A stretch of DNA of 43,974 nt from DASRIA01 sp035650255 (GCA_035650255.1 DASRIA010000047.1:1-43974); one strand, 5' to 3'; numbered from the stretch's first letter, positions 8,907 to 16,077 are shown. Made by a program: numbers and translations. The notes: a model not told the origin generated them from the sequence alone.

Positions 8907-9307
8907 CGCCTTCCCCCCTGCTCGCGCAGCGACTCGGCGGCCGCCGCGCGCTCGAGGTCGCGGAGCACCGCGTGCATGTCGTAGAAGATCAGCCCGGGGT
9001 GCACGTTGCGGTTCGTGACGCAGGCCATCACGAGGTCGGCCTCTCCCAACAGGAACATCGCCCCGCCGGTCGCCAGCACGTCGATCTCGATCGCGACGTC
9101 CTCGCCGCCCCCCGCCGGGGCGCCGTTCGGGGACAGGCCGCGGGCGGCCCCGGCGAGTCGCCGCGCGACCGACTCGAGGTCCTGCGCGGGCAGCTGCCCT
9201 GCGGTTGCCAGCAGCTCTCCGTCGCGGTCCAGCAGCAGCGCACCCCGGATGTCGGTCGACAGCTCGAGCAGGTAGCGGACCGCGAGGTCGTTGGCGGAGG
9301 CTGGCAC
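8903..9307 (-). CDS. Roadblock/LC7-domain protein
   Basis: About 134 aa from GTG 9307 (GTG 9316 is also possible; no clear ribosome site for either). The sequence fits the roadblock/LC7 fold: LAVRYLLELSTDIRGALLLD, then DGELLATAG, and a second strand-helix unit (VLATGGAMFLLGEADLVMAC). Bacterial relatives such as MglB regulate small GTPases, but no MglA-like GTPase lies in this window. The gene heads the tldD-tldE operon, an association whose meaning is unknown. Confidence 0.75.
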   Translation of the reverse strand: MPASANDLAVRYLLELSTDIRGALLLDRDGELLATAGQLPAQDLESVARRLAGAARGLSPNGAPAGGGEDVAIEIDVLATGGAMFLLGEADLVMACVTNRNVHPGLIFYDMHAVLRDLERAAAAESLREQGGRR

Positions 9308-9364
9308 GGCGCACACGATAGCCCCGGGCGACCGACTTCTCGCTGCGCCACAATGCACGGGCTC

Positions 9365-9508
9365 ATGAGCCTTTCCCGCGCCGCCTGGATCACCGTTACC
9401 GGCATCTGCGCGATCGCCTCTCTGCTGCTGCTCGTCAACGGCTACGACGGGTACAGCGCGGTGCTCGCGTTCGTGGGCCTGGCCGCCGCGGTCAACCTTC
9501 TCCCCTGA
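9365..9508 (+). CDS. 47-aa putative two-helix membrane peptide
   Basis: A short frame from the ATG at 9365 (an alternative ATG at 9353 adds four residues). It encodes two hydrophobic helices, AAWITVTGICAIASLLLL and YSAVLAFVGLAAAVNLLP, around the polar turn VNGYDGYS. It is divergent from the roadblock gene, and its 3' end overlaps the convergent CDF gene's end by 17 nt. No ribosome site is evident. Hydrophobic pattern and GC-rich third positions support coding, but size and overlap keep confidence moderate. Confidence 0.5.
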   Translation: MSLSRAAWITVTGICAIASLLLLVNGYDGYSAVLAFVGLAAAVNLLP

Positions 9509-10424
9509 CGCCCCGCGCCTGCACGCGGCGCGACGGCTCGATGTGCACGAGCAGCTCCGCCGCCGGAATGCGGGCCCGCACGTCCGCCTCCAGCTCGTGC
9601 GCGATGGCGTGCGCGCGCTCCAGCGAGGTGCCGGCGGTGAACTGCAGGTGCAGGTCGATGTAGCGCGCGCTGCCCGCCCGCCGGCCACGCAGCTTGTGAA
9701 AACCCTCCAGCTCCGAGCCCGGGTAGTCCGCGATCAGCTTGCGCACTATGTCGAGCTCCTCCTGCGGCAGTGCCTCGTCCATCAGCACGCGCGAGGATCG
9801 CGTGAGGATCCGCACGCCCGTGTAGACGATCGCGGAGGCGACCATCAGTGCCACGATGGAGTCGATCTGCTCGAAGCCGGTCACTTCGATCAGCACGAGG
9901 CCGAGCAGCACGGCCAGCGAGGTGGCGGCGTCCGCCCGCAGGTGCGCGGCATCGCCTTCGAGTGCCGGCGAGTCGTGCGCACGCGCCTGCCGGTACAGGT
10001 AGGTGGATACGCCGAGGTTGACGATCGCCGACACGGCGATCACCGCGATGCCGAAGCCGATGTGCTCGATCTCTCCGCCCGACGCCAGCCGCCGCGAGGC
10101 CTCGAACACGATCACGCCCGCCCCGACGAGGATCAGCATGCCTTCGATCGCGGCCGCCAGGTTCTCGGCCTTGGCGTGGCCGTACTGATGCTCCGCGTCG
10201 GCGGGCTCGTCGGCCTTGCGCAGCGAGAGGTAGGCGACGATCGATGCGAGCAGGTCGATGCTCGAGTGCACCGCCTCGGTGATGATCGCGATCGACCCGG
10301 TGACCGCGCCCGCGACGACCTTGAGCGTGATCAGGATCGAGTTCGAGACGATCGACAGGCGCGCGGCGCCGAACTTCGTCGATCCCTTGACTGCGTCCGG
10401 TGCGACCAGCGGGGTGTTCAGCAC
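9492..10424 (-). CDS. Cation diffusion facilitator (CDF) family divalent metal exporter
   Basis: About 310 aa from GTG 10424 (GTG 10493, overlapping the end of rdgB, is the longest alternative). It has six predicted helices and a C-terminal cytoplasmic ferredoxin-like domain. Both intramembrane metal-site signatures are present: H53-SSI-D57 in helix 2 and H161-LRA-D165 in helix 5. HxxxD in helix 2 together with HxxxD in helix 5 resembles zinc-transporting members, but specificity is inference. CDF proteins export Zn, Co, Fe or Mn in exchange for protons. It follows rdgB on the same strand. Confidence 0.9.
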   Translation of the reverse strand: MLNTPLVAPDAVKGSTKFGAARLSIVSNSILITLKVVAGAVTGSIAIITEAVHSSIDLLASIVAYLSLRKADEPADAEHQYGHAKAENLAAAIEGMLILVGAGVIVFEASRRLASGGEIEHIGFGIAVIAVSAIVNLGVSTYLYRQARAHDSPALEGDAAHLRADAATSLAVLLGLVLIEVTGFEQIDSIVALMVASAIVYTGVRILTRSSRVLMDEALPQEELDIVRKLIADYPGSELEGFHKLRGRRAGSARYIDLHLQFTAGTSLERAHAIAHELEADVRARIPAAELLVHIEPSRRVQARGVRGEG

Positions 10425-10471
10425 CCGCCCGCGACGGCCGCCGTCCCCGGCGCGGCGGGCGGGCGCGCGTG

Positions 10472-11053
10472 TCACAACCCCGGCGGGAGCCACTCGATCA
10501 GCTCCCGCATTGCGCGACCCCGGTGGCTGATCTCGTCCTTCTCCTCCTGCGACAGCTCGGCCATCGTGCGCTCGTCGCCGTTCAGGTCGGCCGGCACGAA
10601 CACCGGGTCATAGCCGAAGCCGCCGGTCCCGCGGGCACTCTCGATCAGGCGCCCCTCACAGGTCCCCTGGAAGATCTTGTTCGTGCCGTCCGGCTCGGAG
10701 AAGGCGATCGCGCACACGTAGCGGGCCCCGCGATCCTCCTTGCCGCGCATCTCGGCGAGCAGCTTCTCGAGGTTCTCCTCGTCCGTCGCATTCTCGCCCG
10801 CGAACCGGGCCGAGCGCACGCCGGGCGCATCGTCGAGCGCGTACACCTCGATCCCGGAGTCGTCGGCCACCGCCGGGATGCCCGAGGCGGCCGCGGCGGC
10901 GTGGGCCTTGAAGACCGCGTTGGTGGCGAAGGTCGCACCGGTCTCCTCGGGCAGCTCGGCCCAATATGGAAGCGGTACGAGCGAATGGCCCGTCAGCATC
11001 CGTCCGAGCTCGCGGAGCTTGTGCTTGTTGAGCGTGGCGACTACCAGGCGCAA
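10472..11053 (-). CDS. rdgB: RdgB/HAM1 family XTP/dITP diphosphatase
   Basis: 193 aa from TTG 11053; no ATG or GTG fits the conserved N-terminus LVVATLNKHKLRE. The enzyme hydrolyses non-canonical purine triphosphates (XTP, dITP, ITP) to monophosphates and so cleans the nucleotide pool. Motifs: TLNKHK (phosphate binding), VADDSGIEVYALDDAPG, GGFGYDPVF and SHRGRAM. It lies 64 nt downstream of rph, the common rph-rdgB pairing. Length matches the family (~195-200 aa). Confidence 0.92.
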   Translation of the reverse strand: MRLVVATLNKHKLRELGRMLTGHSLVPLPYWAELPEETGATFATNAVFKAHAAAAASGIPAVADDSGIEVYALDDAPGVRSARFAGENATDEENLEKLLAEMRGKEDRGARYVCAIAFSEPDGTNKIFQGTCEGRLIESARGTGGFGYDPVFVPADLNGDERTMAELSQEEKDEISHRGRAMRELIEWLPPGL

Positions 11054-11117
11054 TGCAGCCCAATCGTACGAAAGCGGGTGGCCCGACCGGCGGGCGGACT
11101 CGTGCGCGCCGGCCGGC

Positions 11118-11846
11118 TCAGGCCGCGTCGACGGCCGCGCCCTGGGCCGAGTGGAGCTCCGTGATGCCCTTCGCGGCCAGCGCCAGCAGGTCGTCGAGCG
11201 AGGCGCGCGAGAAGGGGACCTCCTCGGCCGTGGCCTGCACCTCGACCAGCTCGCCCTCACCGGTCATGACCACGTTCATGTCGACCTCGGCCGCATAGTC
11301 CTCGCGGTAGTCGAGGTCGAGCCGGGCGCCACCCGAGACGAGCCCGCACGAGACCGCCGCCACCGAGCCGTGCAGCGGCACGCGCTCCAGCTTGCCCTGC
11401 CCGACGAGGTCGCGTAGCGCTCGCGCGAGCGCAACGTAGCCGCCCGTGATCGCGGCGCACCGGGTGCCGCCGTCTGCCTCCAGGACGTCGCAGTCGATGT
11501 AGACGCTGCGCGGGCCGAACGCGTCCAGGTCGGCCACCGCCCGCAGCGAGCGGCCGATCAGGCGCTGGATCTCGACGGTGCGCCCGTCCGGTCGCCCCCG
11601 CGTCGAGTCGCGCGGCTTGCGGGCGCCGGTGGACGCGGGCAGCATCCCGTACTCCGCAGTCAGCCATCCGCCGCCGGACGCCTCGCGCCACCCGGGGACC
11701 GAGTCCACGACCGACGCGGTGCAGATCACGCGGGTTCCTCCGACGGCGATCAGCGCAGACCCGTGCGCGGAGCGCACGAAGCCGGGCTCGATCTGGACGG
11801 GCCGCAGCTCGTCGGGGGCGCGTCCATCGGGACGGGGGTCGGGCAC
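11118..11846 (-). CDS. rph: Ribonuclease PH
   Basis: 242 aa from GTG 11846, matching the family's ~240 aa. It is a phosphorolytic 3'-5' exoribonuclease that trims tRNA 3' ends. Characteristic stretches: DGRAPDELRPVQIEPGFV, GSALIAVGGTRVICTASV, WLTAEYGMLPASTGARK, IQRLIGRSLRAV and TRCAAITGGYVAL. Longer frames upstream run into the palindromic element and lack similarity. It is followed by rdgB. Confidence 0.94.
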   Translation of the reverse strand: MPDPRPDGRAPDELRPVQIEPGFVRSAHGSALIAVGGTRVICTASVVDSVPGWREASGGGWLTAEYGMLPASTGARKPRDSTRGRPDGRTVEIQRLIGRSLRAVADLDAFGPRSVYIDCDVLEADGGTRCAAITGGYVALARALRDLVGQGKLERVPLHGSVAAVSCGLVSGGARLDLDYREDYAAEVDMNVVMTGEGELVEVQATAEEVPFSRASLDDLLALAAKGITELHSAQGAAVDAA

Positions 11847-11882
11847 AGCGCGCCATGCTAGTCGGCGGTCACGCCCCGGCGT

Positions 11883-11968
11883 CCCTGACGTCGCGACGCA
11901 AGGACGCAGGGAGGGGCAATGCAACGTTGCATTGCCCCGACCGAGGACACCGCGTCGCGGCGTCAGGG
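11883..11968. repeat. Nested palindromic element, copy 1
   Basis: From outside in: a 17-bp outer stem (11883-11899 with 11952-11968, one G-T wobble); a symmetric unpaired part with 13 nt on each side (left AAGGACGCAGGGA 11900-11912; right GACCGAGGACACC 11939-11951); and a perfect 26-bp palindrome without spacer at 11913-11938, whose left half is GGGGCAATGCAAC. AGGACGC (left) and AGGACAC (right) are near-direct repeats flanking the palindrome at equal distance. The element starts 3 nt after the pilin stop codon and ends 36 nt before the rph start. Copy 2 at 38257-38412 keeps the 13-nt strands but has different stem sequences. It has no U-tract on either strand. Confidence 0.85.
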
Positions 11969-11970
11969 CG

Positions 11971-12276
11971 TCAGTACTTGATCTTGCTCACGGCCTCGGT
12001 GATCTTGCGCAGGATCACGGCGCCGAGCTCCTGTCCCTCGGCGAACTGCGCGCTCTTGAGCGCGGCGATCACGCCGACCATGACGAGCGCGACCAGCGTG
12101 ATCAGCGCGACGTACTCGACTGTGCCCTGGCCGCGCGTGCCGCCGGCAGCGAGATGCAGCCGGGCGGCGGCGCGGGCGAGCCAGACTTCCTGCTTGACGA
12201 GCGGTGCGAGCAAGGCGACCTCCAGGTCGATCGGATGGACGCCCCAAGGCTGACTGGCAGCGGCATACCGATCCAC
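11971..12276 (-). CDS. Flp/Fap-type pilin-like protein
   Basis: 101 aa from GTG 12276. A class III (prepilin-type) signal is visible: the sequence TRGQGTVEYVALITLVALVM fits G/XXXXEY, with predicted cleavage after Gly49, Glu54 at +5 and Tyr55 at +6, followed by a ~20-residue hydrophobic helix and a short amphipathic tail. Such small pilins are built by tad/Flp machinery, and none is in the window. The ~48-residue leader is long for this family, so the true start may lie further in. It is divergent from the RNA-like region at 12.36 kb. Confidence 0.75.
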   Translation of the reverse strand: MDRYAAASQPWGVHPIDLEVALLAPLVKQEVWLARAAARLHLAAGGTRGQGTVEYVALITLVALVMVGVIAALKSAQFAEGQELGAVILRKITEAVSKIKY

Positions 12277-12354
12277 GCACCGCAGTCAAGGATCACGCGC
12301 GCAGGCCTGCCAATTCGACACCGAAAAAAAGATGGTGCCGCCGTCCAACTGCCC

Positions 12355-12360
12355 CTATAG
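12355..12360 (+). promoter_or_regulatory. Candidate -10 element (TATAGT) for the structured RNA
   Basis: TATAGT stands out in GC-rich sequence ~10 nt before the first hairpin of the RNA-like region. No convincing -35 hexamer lies 16-18 nt upstream, so the call rests on the -10 match and on a plus-strand terminator downstream that needs a transcript. Confidence 0.4.
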
Positions 12361-12365
12361 TCAGC

Positions 12366-12809
12366 ACAGGCGTATTCGCCTCCGAACCACCTTCGGTTCG
12401 TGTGATTCGCGGGACAAGGAGGATCCATTGGCAGCCACGGAACGGCCCGGCCGTTCTCTCTTGGCCATTGTGGCTTGCCGCACCGAGCGTGCGGCATGTG
12501 TTCGTGGCTACGCCGTAGTCCGGCGGACCCGAGGCGTAACAAGCGGGTTCGCCGACCTCGATCAGTGGCCGATACCTACCAGGGGCATCAAGGCAGGTGC
12601 GGCCGGCAGGGGTCGGAGGCAGTTCCACCGCCTCCGAGCCGAACGCGCGAAGAGCCATCGCTTCGCGCCACACCACGAGGCCGGCGACTCGACGATCGCC
12701 CTTGCGGCGGTCGTTACATACAAGGCTCCCGGGAGGCAGCGCTAGACGCTGGGGAGCCTTGGCTAGCGGGGGGCAAGGGCGCCGTGCTTGCACGGCGCCC
12801 TTCTTTTTT
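12366..12809 (+). ncRNA. Unidentified highly structured RNA, ~445 nt, ending in an intrinsic terminator
   Basis: No good coding frame exists here (third positions are A/T-rich, unlike all neighbours), yet hairpins follow one another: 12368-12372/12377-12381; 12383-12388/12395-12400; 12440-12445/12451-12456; 12476-12483/12489-12496 (8 bp); 12521-12531/12544-12554 (11 bp, one G-U); 12613-12620/12630-12637 (8 bp); 12645-12652/12661-12668 (8 bp); 12692-12700/12706-12714 (9 bp, one G-U); 12721-12730/12752-12761 (10 bp) enclosing 12737-12741/12747-12751. The stretch ends in a 12-bp terminator with a U-tract. The RNase P core (GAGGAAAGUCC) and tmRNA ends are absent. I cannot name the family. An AAGGAGG at 12416-12422 followed by TTG 12428 could start a 105-aa frame, but its codon use argues against coding. 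Confidence 0.68.
12775..12809 (+). terminator. Strong Rho-independent terminator
   Basis: A 12-bp perfect stem (AAGGGCGCCGTG 12775-12786 with 12791-12802), loop CTTG, then CTTTTTT at 12803-12809. The U-tract lies only on the plus strand, so it ends a plus-strand transcript, the structured RNA, just before the convergent deacetylase gene. Confidence 0.93.
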
Positions 12810-12853
12810 CCGCGACCGAAGCATGTCGTTCGCGGACCCAACGGGCGAAGTCG

Positions 12854-13870
12854 TCAGGTCGCCAGCGCCGGCCACCAGCGCGCATAGTGCGCGCGGGCGT
12901 GTGCGGCCAGCGGGCCGGCGGTGACGCCGGGCGGCGCGGCTCCGTCGAGAGCCGCCTCCATGGTCGCGGCGACCGACGCTGCCAGGGCACGCAGGTCGTA
13001 GCCGCCCTCCAGCACGAATCCCAGCGGCGCCTCCAGCTCGTCCCCCAGCGCGCGCATGCCGGACGACATCGCGGCAAAGCTCTCGGCCGTGAGCTCGCAG
13101 TTCGCGAGCGGGTCGTCGCGGTGGGCGTCGAACCCGGCCGACACGAGCATCAGGCTGGGACGGTACTCGCGCGCGATCGGCGCGACGACGTGCTCCACCA
13201 GCGACAGGTAGTCCTCGTGCCCGGCGCCGGGCGGCACCGGCAGGTTCACGGTGAATCCCTCGCCGGCCCCGGACCCGTTCTCCTGCATGGACCCCGTACC
13301 GGGATAGAGCGGCGACTGGTGGATGCTGAAATACAGCACCTCGGGCGAGTCGTAGAAGATGTCGTTCGTCCCGTTGCCGTGGTGCACGTCCCAGTCGAGG
13401 ACCAGGACCCGCTCGGCACCCAGCGCGGCGAGCGCCCTGCGCGCCGCGATCGCCACGTTGTTGAAGAGGCAGAAGCCCATGGCGCGCGCCGCCTCGGCGT
13501 GATGCCCGGGCGGACGCAGCCCGCAGAACGTGACCGCGGCGTCTCCCGACAGCAGGGCCTCGGCGGCCCGCACGGCGGCGCCGGCCGAATGCAGGGCCGC
13601 GTCGAACGACCGCACGGACGCGACCGTGTCCATGTCGAGCATCCCTCCGCCCTGTTCGCTGACCGCCGCGATGCGGTCGACGTATGCGCTCGGGTGCACG
13701 GCCTCGATGGTGCTGCGCTCCGCCGCCGGCGCCAGCTCGCGCTCGTAGCCGAGCCAGTCCCGGCGCTCCAGCTCGTCCTCGATCGCCGTGATGCGCGCAG
13801 GCTGCTCCGGATGGTCGCCCGTGTCGTGCTCGAGCGAGAGCGGGTGATGTAGGTACAAAGCGCGGCCCAT
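12854..13870 (-). CDS. Histone-deacetylase-fold (class II-like) zinc deacetylase
   Basis: A 338-aa arginase/HDAC-fold protein. The zinc ligands Asp161, His163 (LDWDVHHGNG) and Asp248 (SAGFDAHRDDPL) and the catalytic His123/His124 pair (LRPPGHHAE) are all present, as is the transition-state Tyr291 (LEGGYDL). Bacterial relatives deacetylate acetylated lysines, acetylpolyamines or acetoin-related substrates; the ATG-started sequence cannot settle which. It is divergent from nadB across a 114-nt gap and convergent with the structured RNA. Confidence 0.92.
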   Translation of the reverse strand: MGRALYLHHPLSLEHDTGDHPEQPARITAIEDELERRDWLGYERELAPAAERSTIEAVHPSAYVDRIAAVSEQGGGMLDMDTVASVRSFDAALHSAGAAVRAAEALLSGDAAVTFCGLRPPGHHAEAARAMGFCLFNNVAIAARRALAALGAERVLVLDWDVHHGNGTNDIFYDSPEVLYFSIHQSPLYPGTGSMQENGSGAGEGFTVNLPVPPGAGHEDYLSLVEHVVAPIAREYRPSLMLVSAGFDAHRDDPLANCELTAESFAAMSSGMRALGDELEAPLGFVLEGGYDLRALAASVAATMEAALDGAAPPGVTAGPLAAHARAHYARWWPALAT

Positions 13871-13984
13871 GGGTCACCCGGGAGAGGTGCCGGGCTCCCG
13901 GCTGCGGATACCGTACTGGCCCGTGCAACGCCCGCCCCATCCCCCAGCGCGCGCCGCCCGCCCCCCGGTGCCACGCAGCCCGCG

Positions 13985-15433
13985 TTGACCGTCGAGGCGG
14001 GCGCCGTCGAGGCGGTCGACACGGTCGTCGTGGGGGCCGGAGCGGCGGGGCTCTTCACGGCGCTCGCGGGCGCGGAGCAGGGCGCCCGGGTGGTGCTCGT
14101 CTCGCGATCGCCCCTGGCGCAATCGGCCAGCTACTGGGCCCAGGGAGGCCTGGCGGCGGCGATCGCCGGCGACGACGAGGTCGCCCTCCACGTCGCCGAC
14201 ACGCTCCAGGCCGGGCGCGGGACGTGCCGGGCCGAGGCCGTCCAGATCCTGTGCGAGGAGGCTCCCGCCCGCGTGCGCGAGCTCGAGGACCTCGGCATCC
14301 CGTTCGACCGCTCCCCGGACGGCGACTTGCAGCTCTCGCTCGAGGGCGGCCACACGCGGCGGCGGATCGTGCACGCGGGCGGCAGCGCCACCGGGCGTCA
14401 CCTGACGGCGCGGTTGTCCGAGCTGGTCACCTCGCACCCGCGGATCGAGGTGCACGAACGCAGCTCCGCAGTTGCCTTGTGGGTCGAGGAGGGCCGCTGC
14501 GTGGGAGTGGTCACCGAGACGGCGGCGATCCCCGCCCGCGCCACGGTGCTCGGCACGGGCGGAGCCGCGGCGCTGTGGCAGCGCACGACCAACCCGCGCG
14601 GCGCGATCGGGTCGGGGCTGTCGCTGGCTCTCGACGCGGGCGCCGCGCTGGCCGACCTCGAGTTCATGCAGTTCCACCCCACGGCGTTGCGGATGGAGGG
14701 CGAGCTGGACGGGTTCCTCGTGACCGAGGCCGTGCGCGGCGAGGGCGCGCTGATCGTGGACTCGGGGGGAGAGCGGTTCGTGGACGAGCTCGCGCCCCGA
14801 GACGAGGTCGCCCGCGCGATCGACGCGCGCCTGCGCAGCGGCGGCGAGGTGTACCTCGACATGCGCGGCATCGACACGAGCCGGTTCCCGAACATCGTGG
14901 AACGGCTCGCGACGGCGGGCCTCGATCCTCGCGAGCGCCCCGTCCCGATCGCGCCCGCGGCCCACTACATGATCGGCGGCGTCGTGACGGACAGCGACGG
15001 CCGCGCTTCGCTGCCCGGCCTGCTCGCGGTCGGGGAGTGCGCGTGCACCGGCGTGCACGGCGCGAACCGGCTGGCGTCCAACTCGCTGTCGGAGTGCTTC
15101 GTGTTCGGCCGGCGGGCCGCGCTCGCCGCGCTGGACGAGCCTGCGCCGGCGCCCGCCGGCGCGCCACGCGCGAGCGGGCCCGGGCCGGAGGTGAGCGAGG
15201 CGACCCGCGCCGCCCTGTGGAACGGTGCGGGACCGTTGCGCGACGCCGCGAGCCTCGAGACCCTGCGGGACGACCCCCATCCCCTGGCCCGCGCGATCGC
15301 GCAGATGGCGCTCGAGCGGCGCGAGACGCGCGGCTGCCATCTGCGCGCCGATTTCCCCGACACGGAGGCCGGCTTCGACCGCCGCCACCGCGTCCTGGCC
15401 GGCTCCGCCGCCGCATGGGAGACCTGGGACTAG
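13985..15433 (+). CDS. nadB: L-aspartate oxidase
   Basis: A 482-aa FAD enzyme that oxidises L-aspartate to iminoaspartate, the first step of NAD synthesis. The dinucleotide-binding motif VVVGAGAAGLFTAL lies near residue 14. SASYWAQGGLAAAI and EFMQFHPTAL cover the flavin and substrate site, and HGANRLASNSLSE is the strongly conserved active-site segment. The start is TTG 13985 with no ribosome site; the conserved fold begins ~11 residues later, so the exact start is uncertain. nadA and nadC are not adjacent, so the succinate dehydrogenase/fumarate reductase family was considered, but length and C-terminus fit NadB. Confidence 0.9.
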   Translation: MTVEAGAVEAVDTVVVGAGAAGLFTALAGAEQGARVVLVSRSPLAQSASYWAQGGLAAAIAGDDEVALHVADTLQAGRGTCRAEAVQILCEEAPARVRELEDLGIPFDRSPDGDLQLSLEGGHTRRRIVHAGGSATGRHLTARLSELVTSHPRIEVHERSSAVALWVEEGRCVGVVTETAAIPARATVLGTGGAAALWQRTTNPRGAIGSGLSLALDAGAALADLEFMQFHPTALRMEGELDGFLVTEAVRGEGALIVDSGGERFVDELAPRDEVARAIDARLRSGGEVYLDMRGIDTSRFPNIVERLATAGLDPRERPVPIAPAAHYMIGGVVTDSDGRASLPGLLAVGECACTGVHGANRLASNSLSECFVFGRRAALAALDEPAPAPAGAPRASGPGPEVSEATRAALWNGAGPLRDAASLETLRDDPHPLARAIAQMALERRETRGCHLRADFPDTEAGFDRRHRVLAGSAAAWETWD

Positions 15434-15481
15434 CCGCTCCCGGACCGAAGTTCGGGCAAACGGGCGCGTTCGCCCACCGCC

Positions 15482-15504
15482 GATCCCGCTCCACAAGCGG
15501 GATC
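15482..15504 (+). terminator. Hairpin downstream of nadB, weak terminator
   Basis: A perfect 9-bp stem GATCCCGCT (15482-15490) with 15496-15504 and loop CCACA, 48 nt after the nadB stop. There is no U-tract (CCGGTGTCTTAA follows), so it is a transcript-end or attenuation hairpin rather than a canonical intrinsic terminator. Confidence 0.5.
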
Positions 15505-15605
15505 CCGGTGTCTTAATCCAGGCTTAACCGGTCACACACCTTTTATTCACAAGGGCGGGAAAGACTTGCCGCGTTCTGAGGTTCGGGGGAACCGGAGGAG
15601 AGACC

Positions 15606-15650
15606 GTGACCACAGAGACTGCGAGGACTTCACCTCATGTACCACTTTAG
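15606..15650 (+). CDS. Putative 14-codon leader peptide
   Basis: GTG at 15606 follows a strong ribosome site (CCGGAGGAGAGACC). The frame reads MTTETARTSPHVPL and stops at TAG 15648-15650, 14 nt inside the next gene, whose ATG is at 15637 in another frame. Translation of this peptide would bring ribosomes to the downstream start. It may be a leader peptide or just a device that carries the ribosome site. Confidence 0.4.
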   Translation: MTTETARTSPHVPL

Positions 15651-16077
15651 TCGCGCTATCTACCGCGACCTCGCCCCTTACATCCAGGACGAGAAGCGCC
15701 CCGCCCAGCACGAGAGCAACCGCGCCGTCGTGCTCCGCGAATGCGAGTCGGCCATCGAGCGACTGATGACCGACCGGCGCTATTTCGCCCGACCCTCACG
15801 CACGCTCTTCAACAACGTGCGGCCGTACTTCTCCATTGCCGACCTACCCCGCGTATACGTGACGATCGACCGCAACATCCAGCTGGCGCTGCGGTTCCTC
15901 GCGCAGATGCCGGGTTACGCCGAGGAGGCCAGCGGCATCCCGCGCCGGTGTCACGCGATGACCCGCAAGGGCCAGCCGTGCCAGCGCCAGCCGCTGCCCG
16001 CCAGCGATTACTGCCCGTCCCACCAGCACCTGATCGAGACGTTCGAGGATCTGGAGCTGGCGGACATGGCCGCTTAG
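15637..16077 (+). CDS. Conserved small protein with C-terminal Cys/His cluster
   Basis: 146 aa. The N-terminal two thirds are helical and basic (MYHFSRAIYRDLAPYI, then a RRYFARPSRTLFNNVRPYF stretch). The C-terminus has a Cys105-x9-Cys115-x10-Cys126-x2-His129 cluster in RRCHAMTRKGQPCQRQPLP...YCPSHQ, resembling small zinc-binding motifs of the RC-A-T-G-PC type. I infer a metal-binding or nucleic-acid-associated protein; the function is unknown. Only a weak AGGA lies 10 nt before the ATG, while a strong ribosome site serves an overlapping short frame just upstream. It is transcribed after nadB and separated from it by a hairpin. Confidence 0.8.
   Translation: MYHFSRAIYRDLAPYIQDEKRPAQHESNRAVVLRECESAIERLMTDRRYFARPSRTLFNNVRPYFSIADLPRVYVTIDRNIQLALRFLAQMPGYAEEASGIPRRCHAMTRKGQPCQRQPLPASDYCPSHQHLIETFEDLELADMAA

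Noticed and set aside
7658..9508. 616-codon open frame on the plus strand
   Set aside because: Antisense to tldD and the roadblock gene. Only the final 47 codons, beyond those genes, look like a possible membrane peptide.
11883..11968. Palindromic element as an ordinary intrinsic terminator of the pilin gene
   Set aside because: There is no U-tract on either strand, and the second copy lies inside an operon, between sufB and sufD, where a full terminator would cut off sufD.
12366..12809. RNase P RNA or tmRNA
   Set aside because: The P4-type segment GAGGAAAGUCC and the ACAGAAA-type partner are missing, and there is no tmRNA-like 5' or 3' end with TTCGA and CCA. Divergent forms cannot be excluded without a covariance search.
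12293..12841. 182-codon minus-strand frame across the hairpin-rich region
   Set aside because: Composition and codon use do not look coding, there is no ribosome site, and it covers a plus-strand terminator and hairpins better explained as RNA.
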